Shown here: positions 1 through 7,369 of the stretch, piece after piece
Layout of the letters: each line of letters opens with the position of its first letter
Numbering within the stretch: position 1 is the stretch's first letter
Assembly (NCBI GenBank): GCA_011620315.1
Contig: WOZO01000157.1
Location: 1 to 40,229, forward strand
Direction of reading: 5' to 3'
DNA length: 40,229 nt
Source of the DNA: Sideroxydans sp.
GTDB taxonomy: Bacteria > Pseudomonadota > Gammaproteobacteria > Burkholderiales > Gallionellaceae
Program-made: the position numbers and the translations under genes
Notes under the pieces: generated by a model
What the model saw: the letters and a program-made list of their open reading frames with translations, nothing else
Told to the model about the DNA's origin: nothing
Databases searched by the model: none

Positions 1-14
1 CCCCCCCCCCCCCC
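1..14. repeat. Poly-C tract of 14 bases
   Basis: The window opens with 14 consecutive C residues, about 50 bases before the first start codon. It may be a contig end or assembly artefact. A homopolymeric tract this close upstream of a gene could alternatively cause length-variable expression. The sequence alone cannot separate the two. Confidence 0.6.
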
Positions 15-63
15 TGAATTAGAGTGCTTTGCGGTTTGCAAAACTCACTATGCGTAAGGCGAT

Positions 64-552
64 ATGTCTACATCGGAATTCTTAAACAAAGCCATTTCGG
101 AAACAGCCTCTTACTACAGAGAAAATGACAGGAAAGCTCGCTTTCAGGATGGGGTCATGGAACTTAGGGGCGACGACGAGCATTTCAAGTCAATCTGCAA
201 TATGGATATAGATTTGGAAGAGAAATTAAATCATAAGTTGCAAGCGACACTTGTGATTCCTTCCGCAAAAAATCAGCAACCCATGGCAGCTGTCGATCTT
301 TCGTTGCTTTGTTTAGAAGGTCATATTGCCAAGTTGGAGCATCGGCGCTCTTATCTCACCATCGGCTTAGCGATGGTTGCGCTTACCTTGCCAGTATGGG
401 CTAAGCGGGATTTGCCAGTCAGTCTATTACTCATCGGTTTGACCGTCCTCTGTGCATTGGCAATGTGGGTGTTGATATCTAGTATCGACAAGAGAGTATT
501 CGTTCTCAAGCGAACAGCAGCGCACCTCAAATATTACTCAGATCACGCGTAA
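64..552 (+). CDS. Unknown two-TM membrane protein
   Basis: I do not recognise this 162-residue protein. The first ~90 residues are charged and probably cytoplasmic. Two hydrophobic segments follow at about 97-111 and 118-140, separated by a short KRD-containing loop, and a basic tail closes the protein, so it should be an inner-membrane hairpin protein with a soluble N-terminal domain. The ATG has a weak AAGG ribosome site in front of it. Base composition is visibly AT-richer than the MoxR gene next door, as in the following gene, which suggests both were acquired by transfer. It lies 31 bases upstream of the next gene and may be cotranscribed with it. Confidence 0.6.
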   Translation: MSTSEFLNKAISETASYYRENDRKARFQDGVMELRGDDEHFKSICNMDIDLEEKLNHKLQATLVIPSAKNQQPMAAVDLSLLCLEGHIAKLEHRRSYLTIGLAMVALTLPVWAKRDLPVSLLLIGLTVLCALAMWVLISSIDKRVFVLKRTAAHLKYYSDHA

Positions 553-583
553 TCCTATTTATACCAAACCAGAAAGGATGTTT

Positions 584-1075
584 ATGAAAAAAATGATTGG
601 TGTTTTTGCGTTATGTTTGGCTTCGTCACTTGCATTTGCAGAAGAAGCAAGTGTGCAAAAAGTGCTTGATAGTGTGCATGGAATAGGTTTTGTCGGTTGC
701 GATGAGGAGCTTCGAAAAGAATTTAGTGGTAGCGGAATTACTCACGTTGAAACACATTTCCTTTTTCCTTCCGCGCAAATTAAGGATGAAGTGTTCATTG
801 CTATGAATAATGAAATGGCTTATGACTATGGATGGGAAAGTAGAATCTCATTACATATGGTTCGAAAAGTTGCAAAGCAATGCGTAATTAGTCAAATTGA
901 CACAGTATCCAATACCAACTTTGATTGTGCTCAATTAGCAAAAAACCAAATGTACTCAAACGTGGTCGCGGAGACGTATGGTGCGACTTGGATGAACTAC
1001 GGTAGGGGAAATGAGGCTAGGGGGATATTGATTTCGAGTAATCGAGGAGGATGCAGGGTGCTTCGTTTACCTTGA
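584..1075 (+). CDS. Unknown secreted protein
   Basis: A protein of 163 residues with a clear Sec signal peptide (MKKMIGVFALCLASSLAFA, cleavage expected after residue 19). The mature part is about 144 residues with several cysteines (including C in VGCDEEL, QCVIS, FDCAQ and GGCRV), which could form periplasmic disulfides. I recognise no family. An upstream in-frame ATG at 578 overlaps the AAAGGA ribosome site, so the ATG at 584, with about 6 bases of spacing, is the better start. Composition is AT-rich like the preceding gene. It ends shortly before a hairpin terminator shared with the convergent MoxR gene. Confidence 0.65.
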   Translation: MKKMIGVFALCLASSLAFAEEASVQKVLDSVHGIGFVGCDEELRKEFSGSGITHVETHFLFPSAQIKDEVFIAMNNEMAYDYGWESRISLHMVRKVAKQCVISQIDTVSNTNFDCAQLAKNQMYSNVVAETYGATWMNYGRGNEARGILISSNRGGCRVLRLP

Positions 1076-1104
1076 AGTTGCTGAAATTCTTTGAAACTAT
1101 GAAT

Positions 1105-1131
1105 AAAGCCCATCCTAGTGACGGGCTTTTT
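1105..1131. terminator. Rho-independent terminator between convergent genes
   Basis: A 7-bp stem AAAGCCC/GGGCTTT with an 11-base loop is followed by a T run (1127-1131). It serves the plus-strand gene ending at 1075. On the other strand it has an A-rich upstream arm and could also stop transcripts from the MoxR gene that ends at 1135. Confidence 0.8.
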
Positions 1132-1134
1132 CAT

Positions 1135-2052
1135 TTACGGAATCGCAACCGCCTCGATCAGCTCCCGCGCCAGTTTTTCGCCGTCCGAGGCTTGCGTGTC
1201 ATGCACGCTCTGCAGACGGTGGCTGGCGACGCCGGGCAGCACGGCTTGCACATCCTCGGGGATGACGGCATCACGTCCGGCGAGCAAGGCCCAGGCACGT
1301 GCGGCAGCCAGCAGCGACAATCCGGCACGCGGTGACAGGCCGTGCACGAAGCGCGCGGATTCGCGCGTGTGGCGCAGGATGGCTTGCACGTAGTCGAGCA
1401 GGGCGGGTGAGACGAATACCTTGCGCACTTGTGCCTGTAGCTCGAACAGTTCGCTGGTTTGCATCTGCGGCTTGAGTTCGGCGATCAGATCGCGCCTGTC
1501 CACGCCGGACAGCAAGCCACGTTCGGCGGTGGCGTCCGGGTAGCCGAGCTGGATGCGCATCATGAAGCGGTCGAGCTGCGACTCCGGCAGCGGGAAGGTG
1601 CCGATCTGGTTGGTCGGGTTCTGCGTGGCGATGACGAAGAAGGGCGAGGGCAGCGGGCGTGTCTCACCTTCGCTGGTGACTTGGTGTTCTTCCATGGCTT
1701 CCAGCAGGGCGCTCTGTGTCTTGGGCGTGGCGCGGTTCACTTCGTCGGCGAGGATCATCTGCGAGAAGATCGGACCTGCGTGGAACTTGAAGTCGCCGCT
1801 CTCGCGCTGATAGATGGAAACACCGAGGATGTCGGCGGGCAGCATGTCGCTGGTGAACTGGATACGCTGGAACTGCAGCCCCAGCGTGGCTGACAGCACG
1901 TGCGCCAAGGTGGTCTTGCCCACGCCCGGCATGTCTTCGATCAATAGGTGGCCGCGTGCCAGCAGACAGGTCAGCGCAAGGCGGATCTGTTGCGGTTTGC
2001 CGAGGATGACTTGTTCGGTCTGGGCGATGACGGCGTTCAGGGATGGGTTCAT
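1135..2052 (-). CDS. MoxR family AAA+ ATPase
   Basis: A 305-residue AAA+ ATPase of the MoxR family, the usual full length. Walker A is PGVGKTT at about residues 42-48, Walker B is ILADE at 100-104, and sensor-1 ATQNP lies near residue 147. MoxR ATPases act as chaperones that help mature or activate partner protein complexes, usually together with VWA-domain or DUF58 proteins encoded just downstream. Here nothing of that kind follows: the gene ends against convergent, AT-rich, unrelated genes. Either the partner genes were displaced by that insertion or this copy works with partners encoded elsewhere. The ribosome site before the ATG is weak (GGTA). Confidence 0.93.
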   Translation of the reverse strand: MNPSLNAVIAQTEQVILGKPQQIRLALTCLLARGHLLIEDMPGVGKTTLAHVLSATLGLQFQRIQFTSDMLPADILGVSIYQRESGDFKFHAGPIFSQMILADEVNRATPKTQSALLEAMEEHQVTSEGETRPLPSPFFVIATQNPTNQIGTFPLPESQLDRFMMRIQLGYPDATAERGLLSGVDRRDLIAELKPQMQTSELFELQAQVRKVFVSPALLDYVQAILRHTRESARFVHGLSPRAGLSLLAAARAWALLAGRDAVIPEDVQAVLPGVASHRLQSVHDTQASDGEKLARELIEAVAIP

Positions 2053-2071
2053 GGATGTACCGTTGCATTAA

Positions 2072-2118
2072 GCCCGTTCGTCCTGAGTAGGCGCGTAGCG
2101 CCGTATCGAAGGATGGGC
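2072..2118 (+). repeat. Palindromic repeat family 1, copy A
   Basis: Imperfect palindrome with arms GCCCGTTCGTCCTGAGTAG and CGTATCGAAGGATGGGC around a GCGCGTAGCGC centre. Related copies in this window are at 2434-2473 (inverted), 18013-18054 and 18073-18118 (inverted). This copy and the one at 2434 bracket the GIY-YIG gene in opposite orientation. Confidence 0.8.
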
Positions 2119-2131
2119 GGGCGGGTTGATC

Positions 2132-2422
2132 TCATTTGCGGAAGTTCTTCTTCTTCGCTAGAAGTGATACTGCCGACCAGTCACTTCGCATCATGGCTTC
2201 TTTTTTCTTGCGACTCCAGCCCTTGATCTGTAATTCAGCAGCCAAGGCTTCGTCGCGTGTCGTGCATTCCTGTGACCATGCAAGCTCAACAGGCAGACGG
2301 GTGGAAGTATATCCGCCGATGGCTCCGGTGTGATGTTCACCGATTCGCTTCTCCAGGTCATCAGTATGGCCGGTGTAATAGCTGCCGTCGGCACATCGTA
2401 GAAGATAGACCCAGAAAGTCAT
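2132..2422 (-). CDS. Small GIY-YIG nuclease-domain protein (UPF0213 type)
   Basis: A 96-residue stand-alone GIY-YIG domain. The N-terminus VYLLRCADGSYYTGHTDDL carries the two motif tyrosine/glycine strands, followed by KRIGEH with the conserved arginine and an alpha-helical basic C-terminus (KKKEAMM, AKKKNFRK). The fold is that of single-strand-cleaving GIY-YIG nucleases (UvrC N-domain, homing endonucleases); small single-domain members are widespread but poorly characterised. It is preceded and followed by inverted copies of palindrome family 1 at 2072-2118 and 2434-2473, leaving almost no other intergenic sequence. This suggests that gene and repeats form one unit. Confidence 0.9.
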   Translation of the reverse strand: MTFWVYLLRCADGSYYTGHTDDLEKRIGEHHTGAIGGYTSTRLPVELAWSQECTTRDEALAAELQIKGWSRKKKEAMMRSDWSAVSLLAKKKNFRK

Positions 2423-2433
2423 TCTGACGGCTG

Positions 2434-2473
2434 GCCTTCGATACGCGCCTTCGTCGCTACTCAGGACGAACGG
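2434..2473 (-). repeat. Palindromic repeat family 1, copy B (inverted)
   Basis: GCCTTCGATACGCGCCTTCG, then TCGCTACTCAGGACGAACGG, is the reverse-complement version of copy A at 2072-2118. It sits just upstream of the GIY-YIG start codon and 12 bases from the stop codon of the Mth938-domain gene. Confidence 0.8.
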
Positions 2474-2485
2474 TTTGGTTGGGGC

Positions 2486-2854
2486 TCATGGCAGCACTGC
2501 CGCCACGACCTTGCGATCCTCGGCGACGAGAATGTTGTAGGTACGGCAGGCAGCGGGGGTGTCCATGAATTCGACGGCGATACCGGCCTGCATCAGGTTC
2601 TGGTACAGCTGGGGATGGGCGAACTGCTGCTGTTTACCGGTGCCCAGCAGCAGTACTTCCGGCTGCATTTCGATGAAATAGTCGAAATGTTCGGCCGTCA
2701 GGCTGGCGAAGTCGGTGGCGGGCCAGTCGGTCTGTACGGTACGGGCGGTGACGACCACCGCCTGCTCGTAGCGTCGGTCGTTGACGGTGACGCAGCCGTC
2801 GCCGTGTCCGGTGAAGGTCTTCAGGTGCGAGACTTTCTCTAGGTGCAGGGCCAA
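2486..2854 (-). CDS. Mth938-like domain (DUF498) protein
   Basis: A 122-residue single-domain protein of the Mth938/DUF498 type. Hallmarks are YFIEMQPEVLLLGTGKQQQF in the middle and GIAVEFMDTPAACRTYNILV near the C-terminus; human NDUFAF3 belongs to the same fold. Biochemical function in bacteria is not established. I place the start at the TTG at 2854 because GGAGA stands about 6 bases upstream and the resulting N-terminus, MALHLEKV, fits the family. The frame stays open far upstream, but that stretch is antisense to alaA and is not coding. The gene is divergent from alaA with a ~125-base shared upstream region. Confidence 0.85.
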   Translation of the reverse strand: MALHLEKVSHLKTFTGHGDGCVTVNDRRYEQAVVVTARTVQTDWPATDFASLTAEHFDYFIEMQPEVLLLGTGKQQQFAHPQLYQNLMQAGIAVEFMDTPAACRTYNILVAEDRKVVAAVLP

Positions 2855-2870
2855 TCTTCTCTCCAATCGT

Positions 2871-2900
2871 TTGCCGCGGCAGGGCTGGCACAGGTAAAAT
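2871..2900 (+). promoter_or_regulatory. Possible sigma-70 promoter for alaA-hom-thrC
   Basis: TTGCCG (2871-2876) and TAAAAT (2895-2900) are separated by 18 bases, about 80 bases before the alaA start. The -10 is good and the -35 is partial. It would drive the alaA-hom-(restriction-modification)-thrC operon. Confidence 0.4.
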
Positions 2901-2980
2901 CGCGTCCTTTGCGGAAATAGCGGGTACGCGCCGGATTCTACCATCGGCTGCCGTTCCCGTTTCCGGGCCAATTCGAGTGA

Positions 2981-4216
2981 GTGACCGTGAAACCCATATT
3001 GAAATCTTCCAAGCTTGCCAACGTCTGCTACGACATTCGCGGCCCCGTGATGGAGCGCGCCAAGCTGATGGAAGAAGAAGGACAGCGCATCATCAAGCTG
3101 AACATCGGCAATCTCGCGCCGTTCGGCTTCGAGGTGCCGGAAGAGATCCAGCAGGACGTGATCCTCAATCTGCCGAATTCGTCGGGCTATTCCGATTCGA
3201 AAGGCATGTTCGCCGCGCGCAAGGCGATCATGCACTACTGCCAGTCGAAGAAGATCAAGGGCGTGGGGCTGGACGACATCTACATCGGCAACGGTGCGTC
3301 CGAACTGATCGTGATGGCGATGCAGGGACTGCTGAATACCGGCGACGAAGTGCTGGTGCCCGCGCCCGACTATCCGCTGTGGACGGCGGCGGTGACGCTG
3401 GCTGGCGGCACGCCGCGCCATTACCTGTGCGACGAGGCCAAGGAGTGGAATCCCGACCTGAACGACATGCGCAGCAAGATCGCCGAAAACACGCGCGCCA
3501 TCGTCATCATCAATCCGAACAACCCGACCGGCGCGCTGTATTCGGACGACATCCTGAAAGAGATCATCCAGATCGCGCGCGAGCACCAGTTGGTGATCTT
3601 CGCCGACGAGATCTACGACAAGATGCTGTACGACGGAGCCAAGCACACCTCCATCGCCTCGATGGCCGACGACGTGCTGTTCGTGACGCTGAACGGTCTG
3701 TCCAAGAACTACCGCGCCTGCGGTTACCGTTCCGGCTGGATGGTGATCTCGGGCGAGAAGAAGCACGCACAGGATTACATCAACGGTCTGACCATCCTCG
3801 CCTCGATGCGTTTGTGTTCCAACGTGCCGGGCCAGTTCGCCATCCAGACTGCACTGGGCGGTTACCAGAGCATCGACGATCTGGTGGCACCGGAAGGCAG
3901 GCTGACCAAGCAGCGCGATATGGCGTACCAGATGCTGACCGCCATCCCGGGCGTGAGCTGTGTCAAACCCAAGGCCGGTCTGTATCTGTTCCCGCGTTTC
4001 GACCCCAAGATTTACCCGATCAAGAACGACCAGCAATTCATCCTCGAATTGCTGGAAGAAGAGCGCGTGCTGGTGGTGCAGCGCACCGGTTTCAACTGGC
4101 CGACCCCGGATCACATGCGCATCGTCTTCCTGCCCAATGCGGACGACCTGCGCGACGCTTTCAATCGTCTGGCGCGCTTCCTTGAGAATTACCGCAAACG
4201 TCACGGCACCAACTAA
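2981..4216 (+). CDS. alaA: Alanine-synthesizing aminotransferase (AlaA type)
   Basis: A 411-residue class I/II PLP aminotransferase closely resembling E. coli AlaA (glutamate-pyruvate transaminase). Family landmarks are SSKLANVCYDIRGPV at the N-terminus, GNGASELI, PAPDYPLWTAAV, INPNNPTGA and NGLSKNYRACGYRSGW. The Schiff-base lysine is K242. It transfers an amino group from glutamate to pyruvate in the cytoplasm to make L-alanine. Start is GTG at 2981 or a second GTG at 2987; neither has a strong ribosome site (GAGTGA precedes the latter). hom follows after 13 bases, the usual betaproteobacterial arrangement, so the two are cotranscribed. Confidence 0.93.
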   Translation: MTVKPILKSSKLANVCYDIRGPVMERAKLMEEEGQRIIKLNIGNLAPFGFEVPEEIQQDVILNLPNSSGYSDSKGMFAARKAIMHYCQSKKIKGVGLDDIYIGNGASELIVMAMQGLLNTGDEVLVPAPDYPLWTAAVTLAGGTPRHYLCDEAKEWNPDLNDMRSKIAENTRAIVIINPNNPTGALYSDDILKEIIQIAREHQLVIFADEIYDKMLYDGAKHTSIASMADDVLFVTLNGLSKNYRACGYRSGWMVISGEKKHAQDYINGLTILASMRLCSNVPGQFAIQTALGGYQSIDDLVAPEGRLTKQRDMAYQMLTAIPGVSCVKPKAGLYLFPRFDPKIYPIKNDQQFILELLEEERVLVVQRTGFNWPTPDHMRIVFLPNADDLRDAFNRLARFLENYRKRHGTN

Positions 4217-4229
4217 AAGAAAGAGAACC

Positions 4230-5549
4230 ATGAGCATCAAGCCAATCAATGTAGGTCTTCTGGGTATCGGTACGGTCGGCGGCGGCACCTTCACCGTGCT
4301 GCAGCGCAACGCGGAAGAGATCACCCGCCGCGCCGGCCGTCCCATCCGCATCACTATGGTGGCGGACCGCAATCTGGATCTGGCACGCAAGATCACTGAA
4401 GGCAGCTGCCGCGTGACGGACGATGCGTTCGCGGTGGTGAGCGATCCGGATGTGGATATCGTGGTCGAGCTGATCGGCGGTTACGGTGTTGCGAAAGAGC
4501 TGGTGATGAAGGCCATCGCCAACGGCAAGCACGTGGTCACCGCCAACAAGGCGCTGCTGGCGACGCACGGCAACGAGATCTTCGAAGCGGCGCAGGACAA
4601 GGGCGTGATGGTCGCGTTCGAAGCCGCCATCGCCGGCGGTATCCCCATCGTCAAGGCGGTCCGCGAAGGTCTGACCGCGAACCGTATCGAATGGGTGGCC
4701 GGCATCATCAACGGCACCACCAACTTCATCCTGTCAGAGATGCGCGACAAGGGATTGGCTTTCGATGTCGTGCTGAAGGAAGCGCAACGTCTGGGTTACG
4801 CCGAAGCCGATCCGACCTTCGACATCGAAGGCGTGGACGCGGCACACAAGATCACTTTGTTGGCCTCACTGGCGTTCGGCATCCCGGTGCAGTTCGACAA
4901 GGCGCACATCGAGGGCATCTCCAAGCTGGATGCCATCGACATCAAGTACGCCGAACAACTCGGTTACCGCATCAAGCTGCTGGGCATCAGCAAGCGCACG
5001 GAAGAGGGTGTCGAGTTGCGCGTGCATCCGACCCTGATCCCGAGCAAGCGCCTGATCGCCAACGTGGAAGGCGCAATGAACGCAGTGCTGGTACAGGGCG
5101 ATGCCGTCGGCCCCACGCTGTATTACGGCAAGGGCGCGGGTGCGGAACCGACCGCCAGCGCGGTGATCGCAGATCTGGTGGACGTGACGCGTATGCATAC
5201 CGCCGATCCGGAGAATCGTGTGCCGCATCTGGCCTTCCAGCCCGACGCGATGTCCGACCTGAAGATATTGCCGATGGACGATGTCATCACCAGCTACTAC
5301 CTGCGCCTGCGCGTGCAGGACAAGCCGGGCGTGCTGGCCGACATCACGCGCATCCTCGCCGACGAGCAGATATCCATCGGCGCCGTGATCCAGAAAGAAC
5401 CGGGCGAAGGCGAAGCACAAGCCGACCTGATCATGTTGACCCACCAGACGCGTGAGAGGCGTATCAACGCCGCGATCATGAAGATCGAAGCGTTGGGCGT
5501 GGTGGCCGGCAAGGTGACGAAGCTGCGTATGGAAGAGCTCGGAAAATAA
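4230..5549 (+). CDS. hom: Homoserine dehydrogenase
   Basis: A 439-residue monofunctional homoserine dehydrogenase, which reduces aspartate semialdehyde to homoserine with NAD(P)H on the route to threonine and methionine. The N-terminal Rossmann domain shows GLLGIGTVGGGT (residues 8-19). The catalytic domain has VTANKALLA, AAIAGGIPIVK and GIINGTTNFIL. The C-terminal ~85 residues form an ACT domain (YYLRLRVQDKPGVLADIT), which in this family mediates feedback inhibition by threonine. The open frame extends upstream inside alaA, but the ATG at 4230 with AAGAGA in front gives the normal family length. Downstream, thrC would normally follow; here two restriction-modification genes intervene. The gene contains two GATATC hexamers (4455-4460 and 5369-5374). 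Confidence 0.96.
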   Translation: MSIKPINVGLLGIGTVGGGTFTVLQRNAEEITRRAGRPIRITMVADRNLDLARKITEGSCRVTDDAFAVVSDPDVDIVVELIGGYGVAKELVMKAIANGKHVVTANKALLATHGNEIFEAAQDKGVMVAFEAAIAGGIPIVKAVREGLTANRIEWVAGIINGTTNFILSEMRDKGLAFDVVLKEAQRLGYAEADPTFDIEGVDAAHKITLLASLAFGIPVQFDKAHIEGISKLDAIDIKYAEQLGYRIKLLGISKRTEEGVELRVHPTLIPSKRLIANVEGAMNAVLVQGDAVGPTLYYGKGAGAEPTASAVIADLVDVTRMHTADPENRVPHLAFQPDAMSDLKILPMDDVITSYYLRLRVQDKPGVLADITRILADEQISIGAVIQKEPGEGEAQADLIMLTHQTRERRINAAIMKIEALGVVAGKVTKLRMEELGK

Positions 5550-5552
5550 AAG

Positions 5553-6428
5553 ATGAAAAAGCAAGAAGGCATGTCTTCGGAGCAATTCCTAAAGCATCTG
5601 CAATCTCATGCCGAGTCTTTTTCCGCTGCTGTTGCGACCAATGAGGGCGATTGGATCATCAAGGGTTTTATCGACGTTTATCAGCGTATCTATACTATCT
5701 CAGTAGATACAAAGATCGTTTCTAAGGTTCTTGAATTATTGCTTTTCCCAATGTTTGTCGAATTTGGAAAGCAGCACGGATTGAAAGTCGAATTGTCACC
5801 ACATCAGAACTTTTACCCAGACCTGACATTTGTTGATGAGAAGACGGGAAATAAATTCGCTGTCGATATAAAAAGTACCTACCGAGTGGATGATGCGAAT
5901 GTAAATGGCATGACACTGGGTGCATTCACTGGATATTTCCGCAATCGGAAAAGCAAAAAAAATACGCTGTATCCTTATGGCGAGTATCAGGGGCATTTTG
6001 TTCTTGGTGTGATTTATTCAAAACCCTTGAATGCGATTGATGAAAGAAAGCAATATGAACTGAAAGACATCAAGAAAATCCCCTCTGTTATTAAAGATTT
6101 CCAGTTCTTCGCCCAGCCAAAATATCGAATTGCAGCGTCGAGACATGGAAGCGGGAACACCAAGAATATTGGCTCTACCGCTAAGATTGATCAGCTATTG
6201 AATGGCACGGGGGCTTTTGCAAAACTTGGTGAAGAGGTATATGACGACTACTGGATGTTCTATTTGACAAAGGATATGGCTAATGCATTGGATATTGAGC
6301 GTCCCTACACTAACTTGAAGACATACCTCGAATACAAGCAAAGAGGCGTGGATTCTTTACGGAAGTATGAAAAAGACATTGCGTCTCTTGGGGATGATGA
6401 ATTGAGTGGTGAGGAAGACGCGCAATGA
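5553..6428 (+). CDS. EcoRV-like type II restriction endonuclease
   Basis: A 291-residue protein that aligns with EcoRV by eye over most of its length. The catalytic PD...DxK centre is YPDLTF plus AVDIKSTY: D90, D105 and K107 match EcoRV D74, D90 and K92, and E61 matches E45. The segment HGSGNTKNIGS (199-208) matches the EcoRV recognition loop GSGNTTNIGS, which contacts GATATC in the major groove. The predicted activity is therefore double-strand cleavage at GATATC, or a close relative, unless methylated. It starts 3 bases after the hom stop codon (a later ATG at 5571 is possible) and its stop overlaps the next start (ATGA, 6425-6428), coupling it to the methyltransferase. It is AT-rich compared with hom and thrC, a sign of transfer. 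Confidence 0.9.
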   Translation: MKKQEGMSSEQFLKHLQSHAESFSAAVATNEGDWIIKGFIDVYQRIYTISVDTKIVSKVLELLLFPMFVEFGKQHGLKVELSPHQNFYPDLTFVDEKTGNKFAVDIKSTYRVDDANVNGMTLGAFTGYFRNRKSKKNTLYPYGEYQGHFVLGVIYSKPLNAIDERKQYELKDIKKIPSVIKDFQFFAQPKYRIAASRHGSGNTKNIGSTAKIDQLLNGTGAFAKLGEEVYDDYWMFYLTKDMANALDIERPYTNLKTYLEYKQRGVDSLRKYEKDIASLGDDELSGEEDAQ

Positions 6429-7351
6429 GTTCTCCTCCGTTGGTGCCACCCATTAAATGCCAAGGGATAAAAACCAAACTGGTAAGTGAGGTTGCTAATT
6501 TGGTTGGCGAGATGCCTAGTGGTCGATGGATTGAACCATTTTGTGGGTCTGCAGTGGTTGCATTGAATCTCCAGCCGAAAAAGGCATTGCTCTGTGATTC
6601 AAACATTCACATCATTCAATTCTACAAAGATATTCAATCGGGTCGTTTAGCCTCGCTTGGTGTAAGAGAGTTCTTGAGTGAAGAGGGGGCGAAATTACTT
6701 TCAGTTGGAGAGGATTATTTTTACGAGGTGCGTGAACGTTTTAATAATGCGCCCAACTCTTTGGATTTCCTGTTTCTAAATCGTTCTTGCTTCAATGGTG
6801 TAATGCGTTTCAACCGCGCTGGTAGGTTCAATGTCCCGTTTTGTCGCAAGCCAGAAAGATTCGCACCTGCCTACATCACAAAAATTGTGAATCAGGTACA
6901 AACCATTTCTCGTGTGGTATCGGTTTCCGACTGGGAATTCAGGGTTGCCGATTTTAGAGAGTCTCTAGCAACCGCTGAGGCTGGTGATCTTGTATATGCA
7001 GACCCGCCATATGCAGGGCGCCATACAGATTATTTCAATGGTTGGTCTGAGCAAGACGAGGATGACTTGGCAGTGTTGCTGGCCAATTTACCTTGCAAAT
7101 TCATACTTTCAACTTGGCACAGCAACGAGTTCAGAACAAATTTACAAGTTGAAAAGAATTGGGCATCTGACAATTTTCATGTGTTTACAAAGGCGCATTA
7201 CTATCACGTTGGTGCGGCAGAAGAATTGCGGCATCCAATGCTGGAGGCTTTGATAACGAACTTTGTTTATAGCAAGGCTGTTGGTAGTCATGAAATGAGT
7301 CAGCAGTCATTATTCGTTGAGCAACAGCGCGCGCGCTATCTCTCTGTATAA
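6425..7351 (+). CDS. D12-class (Dam-like) adenine DNA methyltransferase
   Basis: A 308-residue N6-adenine methyltransferase of the Dam/M.EcoRV (D12, alpha) class. Motif X IKCQGIKTKLV lies at residues 10-20, the SAM-binding motif EPFCGSA at 37-43 and the catalytic DPPY at 193-196; YADPPYAGRHTDYF and a C-terminal FILSTWHS segment are typical. It is the protecting partner of the upstream EcoRV-like nuclease and should methylate adenine in the same site. The ATGA overlap implies translational coupling, with the nuclease read first. It ends 18 bases before thrC, so both genes of the pair sit inside the threonine operon and share its transcript. AT-rich codon use supports acquisition by transfer. 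Confidence 0.92.
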   Translation: MSSPPLVPPIKCQGIKTKLVSEVANLVGEMPSGRWIEPFCGSAVVALNLQPKKALLCDSNIHIIQFYKDIQSGRLASLGVREFLSEEGAKLLSVGEDYFYEVRERFNNAPNSLDFLFLNRSCFNGVMRFNRAGRFNVPFCRKPERFAPAYITKIVNQVQTISRVVSVSDWEFRVADFRESLATAEAGDLVYADPPYAGRHTDYFNGWSEQDEDDLAVLLANLPCKFILSTWHSNEFRTNLQVEKNWASDNFHVFTKAHYYHVGAAEELRHPMLEALITNFVYSKAVGSHEMSQQSLFVEQQRARYLSV

Positions 7352-7369
7352 AGCAAGGAAGAAATAGGA

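Noticed and set aside
2486-4396. A 636-codon open frame on the minus strand across alaA and into hom
   Set aside because: Only the last 122 codons resemble a real protein (Mth938 domain). The rest is antisense to the well-supported alaA and hom genes.
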